Shown: in pieces, positions 50,962 through 59,463 of the stretch
Layout of the letters: every line of letters begins with the position of its first letter
How positions within the stretch are numbered: the first letter of the stretch is position 1
Origin: Peptoniphilus_A sp001811425
GTDB lineage: Bacteria; Bacillota; Clostridia; Tissierellales; Peptoniphilaceae
NCBI RefSeq assembly: GCF_001811425.1
Contig: NZ_KV804745.1
Location: 104,660-168,659, forward strand
DNA length: 64,000 bases
Direction: 5' to 3'
Notes under the pieces: model-generated
The model's database searches: none
Seen by the model: only the letters and a program-made list of their open reading frames with translations
What the model was told of the DNA's origin: nothing
Translations under genes and position numbers: made by a program

Positions 50962-51722
50962 ACTTCCTCCAATTTTAATTCTTCAAAGGAATCTCCGTAA
51001 ATAGACTTTAAAACTTTATCGTCAACATTCTTGGCAAGCCCATAGTAAATTATTTCTCCATCGCGAACGCCAAGGACCTTTGTTGCATATTCAAGGGCAA
51101 GCTCAACATGGTGGATGTTTAAGAGAATGGTTATGCCGAGATTTTCGTTAATCTTTTTAAAATAGTCCATTACTTGCCTTGCCGTAACAGGGTCAAGGCT
51201 GGCAACAGGTTCGTCTGCCAAGATAATGCTTGGATTTTGCACAAGAGTCCTAGCTAGGGCCACTCTCTGCTGTTGTCCACCAGATAAGTTGTCTGCCCTT
51301 TCAAAGGCCTTGTCCAAGATGTCCACTTGTTCAAGAGCTTCAAGAGCCTTTAACTTGCACTCCCTTGGATAGATGCCAAGGATTGACTGGATAGGATTGA
51401 GGTCGGGAACAAAGGAAGACATGACATTTTTTATGACGGAGATTCTTTCAACTAAGTTAAAAGATTGGAAGATCATTCCAATATTTCGTCTAAACTTTCG
51501 CAGTTCCTTGCCTTTTAAACTCTTCACATCAACTCCATCTACAGTTAAAGTCCCAGAATTAATGTCGTGCATTTTATTTATAGTTCTAATGAGAGTGGAC
51601 TTGCCGGCACCAGAGCGACCTATTATGGCAACGAACTCACCATCTTCTATGGTCAAATTAATATTTTTTAGGGCCTTAAATCCACCGGGATATACCTTAT
51701 CCACATTCTTAAATTCAATCAT
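50958..51722 (-). CDS. phnC: Phosphonate-type ABC transporter ATPase
   Basis: The 254-residue ATPase has Walker A GRSGAGKST, the Q-loop region IGMIFQSFNLVERISVI, signature LSGGQQQRVALARTL and Walker B ILADEPVASLDP. The spacing and VASLDP are typical of PhnC. ATG 51722 follows AAGGAGTATT. A strong hairpin with T-run lies immediately upstream, between it and phnD, so its expression is probably lower than that of phnD. Confidence 0.93.
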   Translation of the reverse strand: MIEFKNVDKVYPGGFKALKNINLTIEDGEFVAIIGRSGAGKSTLIRTINKMHDINSGTLTVDGVDVKSLKGKELRKFRRNIGMIFQSFNLVERISVIKNVMSSFVPDLNPIQSILGIYPRECKLKALEALEQVDILDKAFERADNLSGGQQQRVALARTLVQNPSIILADEPVASLDPVTARQVMDYFKKINENLGITILLNIHHVELALEYATKVLGVRDGEIIYYGLAKNVDDKVLKSIYGDSFEELKLEEV

Positions 51723-51732
51723 AATACTCCTT

Positions 51733-51761
51733 ATAAAAAAGAGCTTCTCTTGAAGCCCTTT
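51733..51761 (-). terminator. Internal terminator between phnD and phnC
   Basis: On the minus strand AAAGGGCTTC-AAGA-GAAGCTCTTT forms a 10-bp stem followed by T6 and, a few bases later, the phnC ribosome site. Partial readthrough would give more binding protein than permease. Confidence 0.82.
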
Positions 51762-51824
51762 CTTAATTTTAAAATTCTCTTAAAAGTTTTAACAACTTTT
51801 ATTTATAAAAACACAATAAGCTTA

Positions 51825-52865
51825 TTAGTTTTTAAGTTCTTTTAAAAGTTTTTGTGCTTCTCTTTCGCCATCATAATCAGAATCCTTTGCAACTTGATAA
51901 CCTTCGTGGCTATAAATTGAAATTATTTCTTTACCTTCATCAGTATTTGCAATTTCGATGAAAGAATCAGAAAGAGCTTTTTTAAATTCATCTGTCATAA
52001 TTTCAGAGTTTTTAGAAACAGAAATTGTGTCGTTAAAGATCTTATCAGTAACGCCAATTACATTAGTTTCGTCCCAAATAGATGCAGATTTTTTAAATTC
52101 ATTTTGCCATTTTTCAGCATTGTCCATTCTAACATCGGCAAAGCCAACCATAACATCAACTTGACCAGAAGCAAGTCTTGCCATAGAAGATGGATAAGAA
52201 TCAGCTTGAACGATAGAAGGAAGATCAGTTAGACCCTTTTCGTAATTTTTTTGCAACCAAAGATATGGATAGATATAGCCAGCAGAAGAAGATGAACCCA
52301 TTACAGACCATTTAGCACTTGCAAGATCTTCCCAAGTTAATTCTTCGCCATTATTTACCTTTGCAGCAAGTTCCTTACCCTTTTCAGAAGGACCAGCAAT
52401 TACAAGAGCTCTGTAGAAGTTTACTTGATCTTCAGATTTTTCAGTTGGTTTTTTGTCGTTCCAATCCTTAGGATTTTCAGAGTCAACAGAAAGTCCCTTT
52501 CTAGTTGCAGTAAGAAGAACTTCAGCACCATCGTCGTAGATAGCATAAGTTCCGCCAGGGATAAATCCAACATCAACGCTACCTGCACTTAGAGCTTCGC
52601 CAGTAGCTTCGTAGTTTGTACCAACAGTGATGTCAATGTTTTTAACATCGTAACCTTTTTCAGCAAGCTTAGCCTTTAAGATGTCCTTTAAAGGTTCAGT
52701 TTGTGTAACAATTTCTTCAGGTTCCCTTGATGGAACAAATTGGATCTTTAAATCTTCTATTACATTTGCTTCTCCCTCAGCCTTTGCCTCTTCCTTTTTG
52801 TTACCGCCACAAGCAGTAAGAGTCATTAGCATTGCAAGGAGTAATACTAACCATGTTTTTCTCAT
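51825..52865 (-). CDS. phnD: Phosphate/phosphite/phosphonate ABC transporter binding lipoprotein
   Basis: The 346-residue protein has a lipoprotein signal (LLLAMLMTLTACGG, lipobox LTAC) and a PhnD-type binding fold: IQFVPSREPEEIVTQTEPLKDILKAKL, VDVGFIPGGTYAIYDD, SSSAGYIYPYLWLQ and ASGQVDVMVGFADV. It would be anchored outside the membrane and deliver substrate to PhnE. No C-P lyase genes are present, so the substrate may be phosphite, a phosphate ester, or a nucleotide-like compound rather than a phosphonate. Confidence 0.92.
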   Translation of the reverse strand: MRKTWLVLLLAMLMTLTACGGNKKEEAKAEGEANVIEDLKIQFVPSREPEEIVTQTEPLKDILKAKLAEKGYDVKNIDITVGTNYEATGEALSAGSVDVGFIPGGTYAIYDDGAEVLLTATRKGLSVDSENPKDWNDKKPTEKSEDQVNFYRALVIAGPSEKGKELAAKVNNGEELTWEDLASAKWSVMGSSSSAGYIYPYLWLQKNYEKGLTDLPSIVQADSYPSSMARLASGQVDVMVGFADVRMDNAEKWQNEFKKSASIWDETNVIGVTDKIFNDTISVSKNSEIMTDEFKKALSDSFIEIANTDEGKEIISIYSHEGYQVAKDSDYDGEREAQKLLKELKN

Positions 52866-52900
52866 ACAATACCTCCATAAATAAAATTGGGTTTCCCCAA

Positions 52901-52928
52901 ATAAGAATGTCTTATCAAATTAATTATA
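52901..52928 (-). promoter_or_regulatory. phn operon promoter and start-site dyad
   Basis: A minus-strand extended -10 (TGG-TATAAT, with TATAAT at 52923-52928) is followed at the expected start site by the perfect dyad ATAAGA-CAT-TCTTAT (52901-52915), a possible operator or 5' hairpin. Confidence 0.5.
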
Positions 52929-52976
52929 CCAAAAAAAGGAAAATAAATATCAAAGGGCTGCAAAAAAGTAAAAAAT

Positions 52977-53023
52977 TTAAGAAAATTTTCTTAATTTATT
53001 AAATTGTGACAATTTGATATAAT
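52977..53023. promoter_or_regulatory. Palindromes and -10 box between phnD and rlmD
   Basis: TTAAGAAAATTTTCTTAA (52977-52994) is a perfect 18-bp palindrome, followed by AAATTG-TGA-CAATTT (53001-53015) and the rlmD -10 TATAAT (53018-53023). Confidence 0.5.
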
Positions 53024-53042
53024 TTTTTTAAGGAGTGAAGAA

Positions 53043-54377
53043 ATGAGCATAATTGTTAAAATAGATGAAGCAAGATTTCCCAACCTAGGAAGGGGAAGCT
53101 TTGAAGGTAAAAAATATGAATTTAAGGGCGGCATCCTTGGTCAGACTGTGGAAATAAAAGCAAGAGGCAGAAGATCCAAAAAGGCAAAACTATTAAATGT
53201 AATCGAAAGATCAAGTCTTGAAAAAGGGTCTCCTTGTCCTCACTTTGAAAAATGTGGCGGCTGTAGCTACCAAACCCTAACTTATGAAGATGAACTTAAG
53301 TATAAAAAAGACTTAATCGAAAAATTATTTAAAGAGCATGGCATGGAGAGAGAACTTGAAATAATACCTTCGCCAGTCCACAAGTTTTACAGAAATAAAA
53401 TGGAGTACACCTTTGGCGACGAGTATAAGGATGGACCCCTTGCCCTTGGACTTCATGTAAAAAATAGATTTCACGAGATAGTAAACACCACTGATTGCAA
53501 TATTGTAGATGGTGACTTCAATAAAATAAGAAGCCAGGTCCGAAACTATTTCGAAAAAATAGGAGAAGCTCACTACAACAGAATGAGGCACGAGGGATTT
53601 TTGCGTCATCTTTTAATAAGAAAGGCGACTAGAACTTCTGAGATAATGATTTTACTTGCCACATCAACACAAAGTGAGCTTGATAGAGATGCCTTTGTAA
53701 AATTTCTTTTGAACTTAGACCTTGAAGGCGAAATCGTCAGTATTTTTCATGTAAAAAATGACGCCCTATCTGATGCAATTGTCCCAGAAGAAATAGATTT
53801 AATTTATGGCAAGGACCACATAGAAGAAGAAGTCCTTGGACTAAAATTTAAAATAAGTCCCTTCTCATTTTTTCAAACCAACACAAGATCAGCTGAAGTC
53901 CTCTACAAAATGGCGAGAGAAAAAATTGACGCAAGAGATAAACTAGTCTTTGACCTCTATTCAGGAACGGGAACCATAAGTCAGGTCTTGGCAGCATCAG
54001 CCAAGAAGGTCATTGGAGTAGAAATAGTAGAAGAAGCAGTGGAGGCAGCGAGAGAAAATGCTAAACTTAATGGGATCGACAATGTTGAGTTCATAGCATC
54101 AGATGTCTTAAAAGTATTAGATGACCTTGACAAGAACCCAGACCTAATAGTCCTAGACCCACCGAGAGAGGGAATAAACCCAAAGGCAATCGAAAAAATA
54201 ATAGACTTCGATCCAGAAAAATTTCTCTATATATCTTGCAACCCCGTAACCCTTGTCCGCGACCTTGGCGTATTTAGTGATAGAGGATATAACATAGAAG
54301 AAATAGAAATAGTCGACCAATTCCCAAGGACTTCTCATGTGGAGTGCATAGCGTTGATACAAAGAGTGAAATCGTGA
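53043..54377 (+). CDS. rlmD: 23S rRNA (uracil-5-)-methyltransferase RlmD/RumA family
   Basis: The 444-residue enzyme methylates a uridine in 23S rRNA using SAM. It has an N-terminal TRAM domain, an iron-sulfur Cys cluster (SPCPHFEKCGGCSYQ, further Cys in TTDCNIV), the SAM motif VFDLYSGTGTISQVLA, LVLDPPREGI and the catalytic Cys in YISCNPVTLVRDL. ATG 53043 follows AAGGAGTGAAGAA. The last codons (from about HVECIALIQRVKS) sit at the edge of the conjugative element, so the true host 3' end may have been replaced by element sequence coding a similar C-terminus. Confidence 0.92.
   Translation: MSIIVKIDEARFPNLGRGSFEGKKYEFKGGILGQTVEIKARGRRSKKAKLLNVIERSSLEKGSPCPHFEKCGGCSYQTLTYEDELKYKKDLIEKLFKEHGMERELEIIPSPVHKFYRNKMEYTFGDEYKDGPLALGLHVKNRFHEIVNTTDCNIVDGDFNKIRSQVRNYFEKIGEAHYNRMRHEGFLRHLLIRKATRTSEIMILLATSTQSELDRDAFVKFLLNLDLEGEIVSIFHVKNDALSDAIVPEEIDLIYGKDHIEEEVLGLKFKISPFSFFQTNTRSAEVLYKMAREKIDARDKLVFDLYSGTGTISQVLAASAKKVIGVEIVEEAVEAARENAKLNGIDNVEFIASDVLKVLDDLDKNPDLIVLDPPREGINPKAIEKIIDFDPEKFLYISCNPVTLVRDLGVFSDRGYNIEEIEIVDQFPRTSHVECIALIQRVKS
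54336..54377. other. Candidate left attachment site region of the conjugative element
   Basis: The element begins right after rlmD, and rumA/rlmD 3' ends are documented integration hotspots for ICEs in other Firmicutes. The crossover probably lies in the final codons, around CATGTGGAGTGC (54336-54347). The other end is outside the window, so no direct repeat can be checked. Confidence 0.35.
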
Positions 54378-54532
54378 AAATCCTGCATTTTAAGCAGTTT
54401 TACAAGCATTATGTCTTTAATGAAGATGGCGATGGAGGAAGAAAAAAAGTCCTAAAAAATTATATTGATGTTTATGTTTGCATTGATATGGTGTGTGGAG
54501 ATACAAAGGGTGAATTGGGAAGTGAGGAATAA
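54374..54532 (+). CDS. Possible small protein at the element's left edge
   Basis: A 52-codon frame begins with GTG 54374, overlapping the rlmD stop (GTGA), and reads VKILHFKQFYKHYVFNEDGD and onward to KGELGSEE. There is no clear ribosome site and I do not recognise it. It ends 3 nt before the CD1845-like gene. It may be a genuine element gene or a chance frame produced at the integration junction. Confidence 0.3.
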   Translation: MKILHFKQFYKHYVFNEDGDGGRKKVLKNYIDVYVCIDMVCGDTKGELGSEE

Positions 54533-54535
54533 GAA

Positions 54536-54945
54536 ATGATGAGATGGATAATAAAAATAATCTTGTTTCCAATCAGCTTGCTGCTGAGTATCCTTACTGC
54601 CTTTTTGACATTTATACTTGGCATAGGAACAACTATTCTGTATTTCTTAATGCTTATGTGTATAGTTGCTGCAATAGGCTCGTTTATGCAGAAAGATGTA
54701 TCACTTGGTATTGAAGCATTGATTATTGGATTCTTAGTTAGTNNNNNNNNNNNNNNNNNNNNNNNNNNNNNNNNNNNNNNNNNNNNNNNNNNNNNNNNNN
54801 NNNNNNNNNNNNNNNNNNNNNNNNNNNNNNNNNNNNNNNNNNATTGATTATTGGATTCTTAGTTAGTCCATATGGAATACCAATGGTTGGAGCAACAGTT
54901 ATAGCTTTTTTACAAGGTATCAATGAGGCAATAAAATCAATCTAA
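54536..54945 (+). CDS. CD1845-family small membrane protein (contains a scaffold gap)
   Basis: The hydrophobic protein begins MMRWIIKIILFPISLLLSIL and, after removing the artificial gap, ends SPYGIPMVGATVIAFLQGINE plus AIKSI, about 94 residues with three membrane segments. It resembles the small membrane protein found near the start of CTn-type conjugative regions. The 25 nt before the N block (54718-54742) are repeated exactly after it (54843-54867), so the gap is an assembly artefact and the frame continues. Start ATG 54536 or 54539. Confidence 0.78.
54743..54842. other. Scaffold gap 1 (100 N)
   Basis: The flanks share an identical 25-nt overlap, so the true gap is negative: the two contig ends overlap. 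Confidence 0.95.
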
Positions 54946-54971
54946 AAAATTTCATAAAAATGGTTACCAAA

Positions 54972-55001
54972 GGCGATAGATGAAAAAACTATCGTCTTTT
55001 T
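54972..55001 (+). terminator. Terminator or attenuator before repA
   Basis: GGCGATAG/CTATCGTC stem (one G-U) with a 9-nt loop and T5, between the CD1845-like gene and the initiator gene. Confidence 0.75.
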
Positions 55002-55033
55002 CTTTGCAAATTTTTTGGAGAGGAGGTGAAGCG

Positions 55034-55872
55034 ATGGACTTTGACTATTTCTATAACAGAGAAGCAGAGAGATTTAATTTTCTTAAAGTACCGGAGATAT
55101 TAGTTGATGGAGAAGAATTTAAGGGGTTGTCAGCGGAAGCAATTATCCTTTATTCCATGCTTCTAAAACGAACGGGAATATCTTTTAAGAATAACTGGAT
55201 AGACAAAGAAAATAGAGTATTTATCTATTTTACCGTTGAAGAAATTATGAGAAGAAGAAATATCTCAAAGCCGACAGCCATAAAAACATTGGATGAGTTA
55301 GACAGTAAAAAAGGAATCGGACTGATTGAAAGAGTAAGGCTTGGACTTGGAAAACCTAATATCATTTATGTGAAAGACTTTATGAGTGTATTTCAAGCAA
55401 AAGGAAATGACTTTCAGAAGTCAAAAAACTTTACTTCAGAAGTAAAAGATGTTGACCTCAGAAGTAAAGAAAATGAACTTCAGGNNNNNNNNNNNNNNNN
55501 NNNNNNNNNNNNNNNNNNNNNNNNNNNNNNNNNNNNNNNNNNNNNNNNNNNNNNNNNNNNNNNNNNNNNNNNNNNNNNNNNNNNAGTAAGTATAGTAAGA
55601 GAGAATATAGTTTTTGCAAAAACGGACTTGGAACATTTCAAAATGTATTTTTAACTGATGAAGATATTTCTGATTTACAAATCAAACTAAATGCACAGCT
55701 TGATAATTACATTGAACGCTTATCTGCATATATCAAGAGTACCGGAAAGAGCTATAAAGACCATAAAGCGACGATCCTTTCTTGGTTCTATAAAGATCAG
55801 GGCAAAAGCAAGCAGGCGAAAACATCAAATGTCCCGACATGGGAAGAATATAACAAAGGAGAACATTTATGA
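55034..55872 (+). CDS. RepA-type replication initiator (contains a scaffold gap)
   Basis: The N-terminal part reads MDFDYFYNREAERFNFLKVP and continues LSAEAIILYSMLLKRTGIS and FTVEEIMRRRNISKPTAIKTL, a RepA_N winged-helix domain typical of replication initiator protein A in Tn1549-like elements. After the N block the frame resumes at 55585 (SKYSKREYSF to SWFYKDQGKSKQAK) and ends TGA 55870-55872. The two parts are out of frame by the nominal gap length, so the real gap is not 100 nt. ATG 55034 follows GAGGAGGTGAAGCG. It overlaps the next gene (ATGA). Confidence 0.85.
55485..55584. other. Scaffold gap 2 (100 N)
   Basis: It falls in the linker of the replication initiator. No overlap between the flanks is seen, so some sequence is missing. 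Confidence 0.9.
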
Positions 55873-56720
55873 AAAGAGAATTGGAAAAAATAATGATAGA
55901 GGATGTAGAATTTGCCTATGATTCTGAAAAAGAATACATCAAAGACGGACACGCATATTGTAAAGTCTGCCACGAAAGAAAAGACGGTGATGTAATGGAA
56001 TTTTTCGGAAATAAAATGATATTAAGGGTAGCTTGTAAATGCGATAGAGAAATAGAGAAACAAAAGAAACGAAGAGAAAAACAGATGGAAATTGAAAGGT
56101 TAAAAAGAACCTGTTTCAATTCCATGAGGGAGTGGTCATATACCTTTGAAAATTATCAGGGAGAAGAAAATCAAAGCCTCATGATTGCAAAGAATTTTGT
56201 AGAAGATTATGAGAAAATGAAAAAAGAAAATATCGGACTTCTCTTTTATGGCTCTGTAGGAAGCGGAAAGACCTATCTTGCCTGCTCCATTGCAAATAGC
56301 CTTATTGAACAGTATCAAATAAGTGTTAAGATTAGGAATTTCGCACAGATTATCAATGAACTTCAAAAAAGCAGCTTTGACTTTGATAAAAACGCATATA
56401 TTGAATCCCTTGTAAATACTTCCGTTCTTATCTTAGATGACTTGGGAATTGAAAGGGATACAAGCTATGCTAAAGAGCAGGTATATAACATTGTCAATAG
56501 CAGGTACCTAAAACAGAAACCGACTATCTTCACAACTAACCTTTCTTACGACACAATCCAAAATTGTAAGGATAGCGTTGAATATCAAAGAATCTATTCA
56601 AGAATTATTGAAATGTGTATTCCCGTTATGGTTGTAGGTGAGGATTTCAGAAAGTTTATTCAAAGAGATAAGCTAACTCGCAATAAAGATAGATTACTGA
56701 ACGGAGGTGAAAGGAGTTGA
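55869..56720 (+). CDS. DnaC/IstB-like ATP-binding protein
   Basis: The 283-residue AAA+ protein has a zinc-type Cys motif (YCKVCHERKDGD, then ACKC), Walker A YGSVGSGKTYLACS and Walker B VLILDDLGIE, with sensor region TIFTTNLSYD. In CTn-type elements the protein next to RepA is thought to load helicase for element replication. It overlaps repA by 4 nt and the PcfB gene by 4 nt, so translation is coupled across all three. Confidence 0.9.
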   Translation: MKRELEKIMIEDVEFAYDSEKEYIKDGHAYCKVCHERKDGDVMEFFGNKMILRVACKCDREIEKQKKRREKQMEIERLKRTCFNSMREWSYTFENYQGEENQSLMIAKNFVEDYEKMKKENIGLLFYGSVGSGKTYLACSIANSLIEQYQISVKIRNFAQIINELQKSSFDFDKNAYIESLVNTSVLILDDLGIERDTSYAKEQVYNIVNSRYLKQKPTIFTTNLSYDTIQNCKDSVEYQRIYSRIIEMCIPVMVVGEDFRKFIQRDKLTRNKDRLLNGGERS

Positions 56721-57202
56721 TCAATGAAGAAATTGCAAGAAAAACGCTCACCATGGAAGTGAGAGCCGGCAAAGTAACAGGCAAGATACTTTTGGATTTG
56801 ATAAGGAAGTTACTGAAAGAATCAGAAAAAATCGGTGGACTTGAAAAGCTCGTTGGGAGTAAAGGGAATGAAGTAAAACTAAAAGATATGGTTAAAAAGG
56901 GACAGCTTGAAGAGATACCAGTAGAAGAAACAGAATTGAAGGAACTGAAAAAAGAACTGAACAGATATGGAGTTAAGTTTTCGGTAATGAAAGATAAAGA
57001 ATCAGGTAAATACTCAGTGTTCTTTCAAGCAAAAGATATGAAAGTGATGGACAAAGCATTTAAGCACGCACTTTCAGAATCAGAAAAGAAAACGGAAAGG
57101 AAAGAATCTATTCATAAAAACATTGAGAAGTTTAAGGAGATGGCTAAAAATTCTGTTTCTAAAGATAAAATCAAGAACAAGCAAAAGGAGCAGAGCCTAT
57201 GA
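56717..57202 (+). CDS. PcfB-family (DUF3801) conjugation protein
   Basis: The 161-residue protein begins MINEEIARKTLTMEVRAGKVTGKILLDLIRKLL and contains YGVKFSVMKDKESGKYSVFFQAKDMKVMDKAF, the DUF3801/PcfB pattern. The C-terminus is Lys-rich. PcfB of pCF10 helps recruit relaxosome to the VirD4 coupling protein. The start is TTG 56717 with GGAGGT 9 nt upstream. It overlaps the genes on both sides by 4 nt. Confidence 0.87.
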   Translation: MINEEIARKTLTMEVRAGKVTGKILLDLIRKLLKESEKIGGLEKLVGSKGNEVKLKDMVKKGQLEEIPVEETELKELKKELNRYGVKFSVMKDKESGKYSVFFQAKDMKVMDKAFKHALSESEKKTERKESIHKNIEKFKEMAKNSVSKDKIKNKQKEQSL

Positions 57203-58983
57203 TAGAGAAAATACTAAAGGACATCAAAGGCTTGTTTAAGGTGCAGGATAAGGCAAAGTTTCTAAAGCAGAACATTCCCTATCTTGCATTTTTCTATGTT
57301 GGCAATATCTTCTCTCACCATATACGAGCCTATACTGGTGGCGATGTAATAGACAAAATCTTTCAAGGGATATTAGAGCTTAACACCATGAGCTTTATTC
57401 CAAGCATTCATCCAACTGACATTATAATAGGCATAGGAGTAGCAGCTTTAATTAAATTCATTGTCTACAGCAAAGGCAAAAATGCAAAAAAGTTCAGACA
57501 GGGAAAGGAGTATGGTTCAGCAAGATGGGGAACGAGAAAAGATATAGAACCATACATGGATGAAAAATTCCAGAACAATATCTTGCTTACACAAACAGAA
57601 CGATTAACTATGAATGGTAGACCTAAAAATCCTAAATATGCTCGTAACAAGAATGTACTTGTTATAGGAGGTAGTGGTTCTGGGAAAACTCGATTTTATG
57701 TAAAACCGAACTTAATGCAAATGCACTCGTCATATTGCGTGACCGATCCTAAAGGAACAATAGTCCTTGAGTGTGGCAAGATGCTTGAAGATAATGGCTA
57801 TGAGATTAAAATTCTAAATACCATAAACTTCAAAAAGTCTATGAAGTACAATCCTTTTGCATATATTCGTTCTGAAAAAGATATTCTAAAGCTTGTTCAG
57901 ACAATTATCGCAAACACGAAGGGCGAGGGAGAAAAAGCAGGTGAGGACTTTTGGGTGAAAGCTGAAAAACTCTACTATACAGCACTTATCGGATATATCT
58001 GGTATGAAGCTCCAAGAGAAGAAAAGAACTTTGCAACACTACTTGATATGATAGACGCTTCAGAGGTAAGAGAAGATGATGAAACCTACATGAATCCGAT
58101 TGATAGACTCTTTGAAGCATTGGAAAAGAAAGAACCGACACACTTTGCGGTGAAGCAATATAAAAAGTACAAATTGGCTGCTGGGAAAACTGCCAAGTCT
58201 ATTCTAATATCTTGCGGAGCAAGACTTGCCCCATTTGACATAAGAGAGCTTAGAGAACTAATGAGTGAAGATGAACTTGAGCTTGATACACTGGGAGATA
58301 GAAAGACAGCACTCTTTGTCATTATCTCCGATACAGATGATACTTTTAACTTTGTGGTATCTATTATGTATTCTCAGCTATTTAACTTGCTATGTGATAA
58401 GGCAGATGATGTGTATGGAGGAAGATTACCTGTTCATGTAAGATGCTTACTTGATGAGTTTGCAAACATCGGCTTAATTCCAAAGTTTGAAAAGCTAATA
58501 GCGACAATACGTTCCAGAGAAATATCAGCAAGTATAATTCTTCAAGCACAATCTCAGCTAAAGGCAATCTATAAAGATAATGCTGATACAATCGTGGGCA
58601 ACTGTGATAGCACCTTATTTCTTGGTGGAAAGGAGAAAACAACACTTAAAGAGCTTTCTGAAACGCTTGGTAAAGAAACCATTGACCTTTACAACACATC
58701 TGAAACAAGGAGTAATCAAAAGAGTTTTGGACTTAATTATCAAAAGACAGGCAAGGAGCTTATGAGTCAAGATGAAATTACGGTCATGGACGGCGGTAAA
58801 TGTATTTTTCAGCTTCGTGGTGTCAGACCTTTTCTATCAGATAAATTCGATATTACAAAACATAAGAACTATAAGCTACTGGAGGATTATAATAAGAAAA
58901 ACTTGTTTGATATAGAAAGCTATATGAAGCGAAAAGGAAAAGCAAAGCTGAATAGGGAAACAGTTATTACAAGAATGCAGTAA
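57199..58983 (+). CDS. VirD4-like type IV coupling protein (CD1115 family)
   Basis: The 594-residue inner-membrane ATPase has two N-terminal helices (about 27-45 and 72-90), a YGSARWGTRKDIEPYM segment, Walker A GGSGSGKT (157-164), YCVTDPKGTIVLECGKML and Walker B VRCLLDEFANIG. It couples the processed DNA strand to the type IV secretion channel. It overlaps the PcfB gene by 4 nt, fitting the known PcfB-VirD4 interaction. The family name is from CTn elements of Clostridioides difficile. Confidence 0.95.
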   Translation: MIEKILKDIKGLFKVQDKAKFLKQNIPYLAFFYVGNIFSHHIRAYTGGDVIDKIFQGILELNTMSFIPSIHPTDIIIGIGVAALIKFIVYSKGKNAKKFRQGKEYGSARWGTRKDIEPYMDEKFQNNILLTQTERLTMNGRPKNPKYARNKNVLVIGGSGSGKTRFYVKPNLMQMHSSYCVTDPKGTIVLECGKMLEDNGYEIKILNTINFKKSMKYNPFAYIRSEKDILKLVQTIIANTKGEGEKAGEDFWVKAEKLYYTALIGYIWYEAPREEKNFATLLDMIDASEVREDDETYMNPIDRLFEALEKKEPTHFAVKQYKKYKLAAGKTAKSILISCGARLAPFDIRELRELMSEDELELDTLGDRKTALFVIISDTDDTFNFVVSIMYSQLFNLLCDKADDVYGGRLPVHVRCLLDEFANIGLIPKFEKLIATIRSREISASIILQAQSQLKAIYKDNADTIVGNCDSTLFLGGKEKTTLKELSETLGKETIDLYNTSETRSNQKSFGLNYQKTGKELMSQDEITVMDGGKCIFQLRGVRPFLSDKFDITKHKNYKLLEDYNKKNLFDIESYMKRKGKAKLNRETVITRMQ

Positions 58984-59086
58984 GTCTAAAAAACATAGAT
59001 TTGCTGCTTTTTTATTACTCAAAGTCAGGAGGTAAGATGATAAGAATACGAAGTCCCACTAAGAAAAAGTAAATAGGATGAGCATC

Positions 59087-59123
59087 AGCGATTGGAAAAG
59101 AAAAAATTCCGGTCGCTTTTTTA
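59087..59123 (+). terminator. Terminator or attenuator before ssb
   Basis: AGCGATTGG pairs with CCGGTCGCT (two G-U pairs) over a 13-nt loop, then T6. It lies between virD4 and ssb, so distal genes may be attenuated. Confidence 0.75.
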
Positions 59124-59148
59124 TTTAAACGAAAAGGAGAAATTTTTA

Positions 59149-59460
59149 ATGAAGCAAGAAATGATTAACATCAATGCCAATTTATTGGCAGAGCCCACTT
59201 TTTCAAGTTTTGACAAAGAGGGAGAAACTGTTGAGGTTGCAAACTTCACGCTTGTAAAAAAGTACGGGAAAGGCAAGGAGTATATCAACTGCGCAGCCTA
59301 TGGAGAAAAATCGGAGAAAGCAAAGGACTTTGAAAAAGGCGATTTGATTCATATCTTTGGTTACTTTAAGAAGCGTGAAAAAGAGGGAAAGACTTACAAA
59401 AACTTTGTAGTGAAGTCATATAACAAGATTGAAAAGAAAGAAGAAAGCGAGGAGGAATAA
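59149..59460 (+). CDS. ssb: Single-stranded DNA-binding protein (element-encoded)
   Basis: The 103-residue OB-fold protein reads MININANLLAEPTFSSFDKEG, then VANFTLVKKYGKGKEYINCAAYGEKSEKAKDF and LIHIFGYFKKREKEGKTYKNFVV, with an acidic tail KKEESEEE. This is the SSB pattern in a shortened form, as carried by Tn1549-like elements. ATG 59149 is chosen because AAAAGGAG precedes it; the upstream in-frame TTG 59092 runs through the terminator hairpin. It ends 3 nt before maff2. Confidence 0.82.
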   Translation: MKQEMININANLLAEPTFSSFDKEGETVEVANFTLVKKYGKGKEYINCAAYGEKSEKAKDFEKGDLIHIFGYFKKREKEGKTYKNFVVKSYNKIEKKEESEEE

Positions 59461-59463
59461 ATT

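Noticed and set aside
59037..59072. 11-codon frame MIRIRSPTKKK before ssb
   Set aside because: It has a GGAGG-like site but is too short to support as a gene without conservation data, and it lies just before a terminator hairpin.
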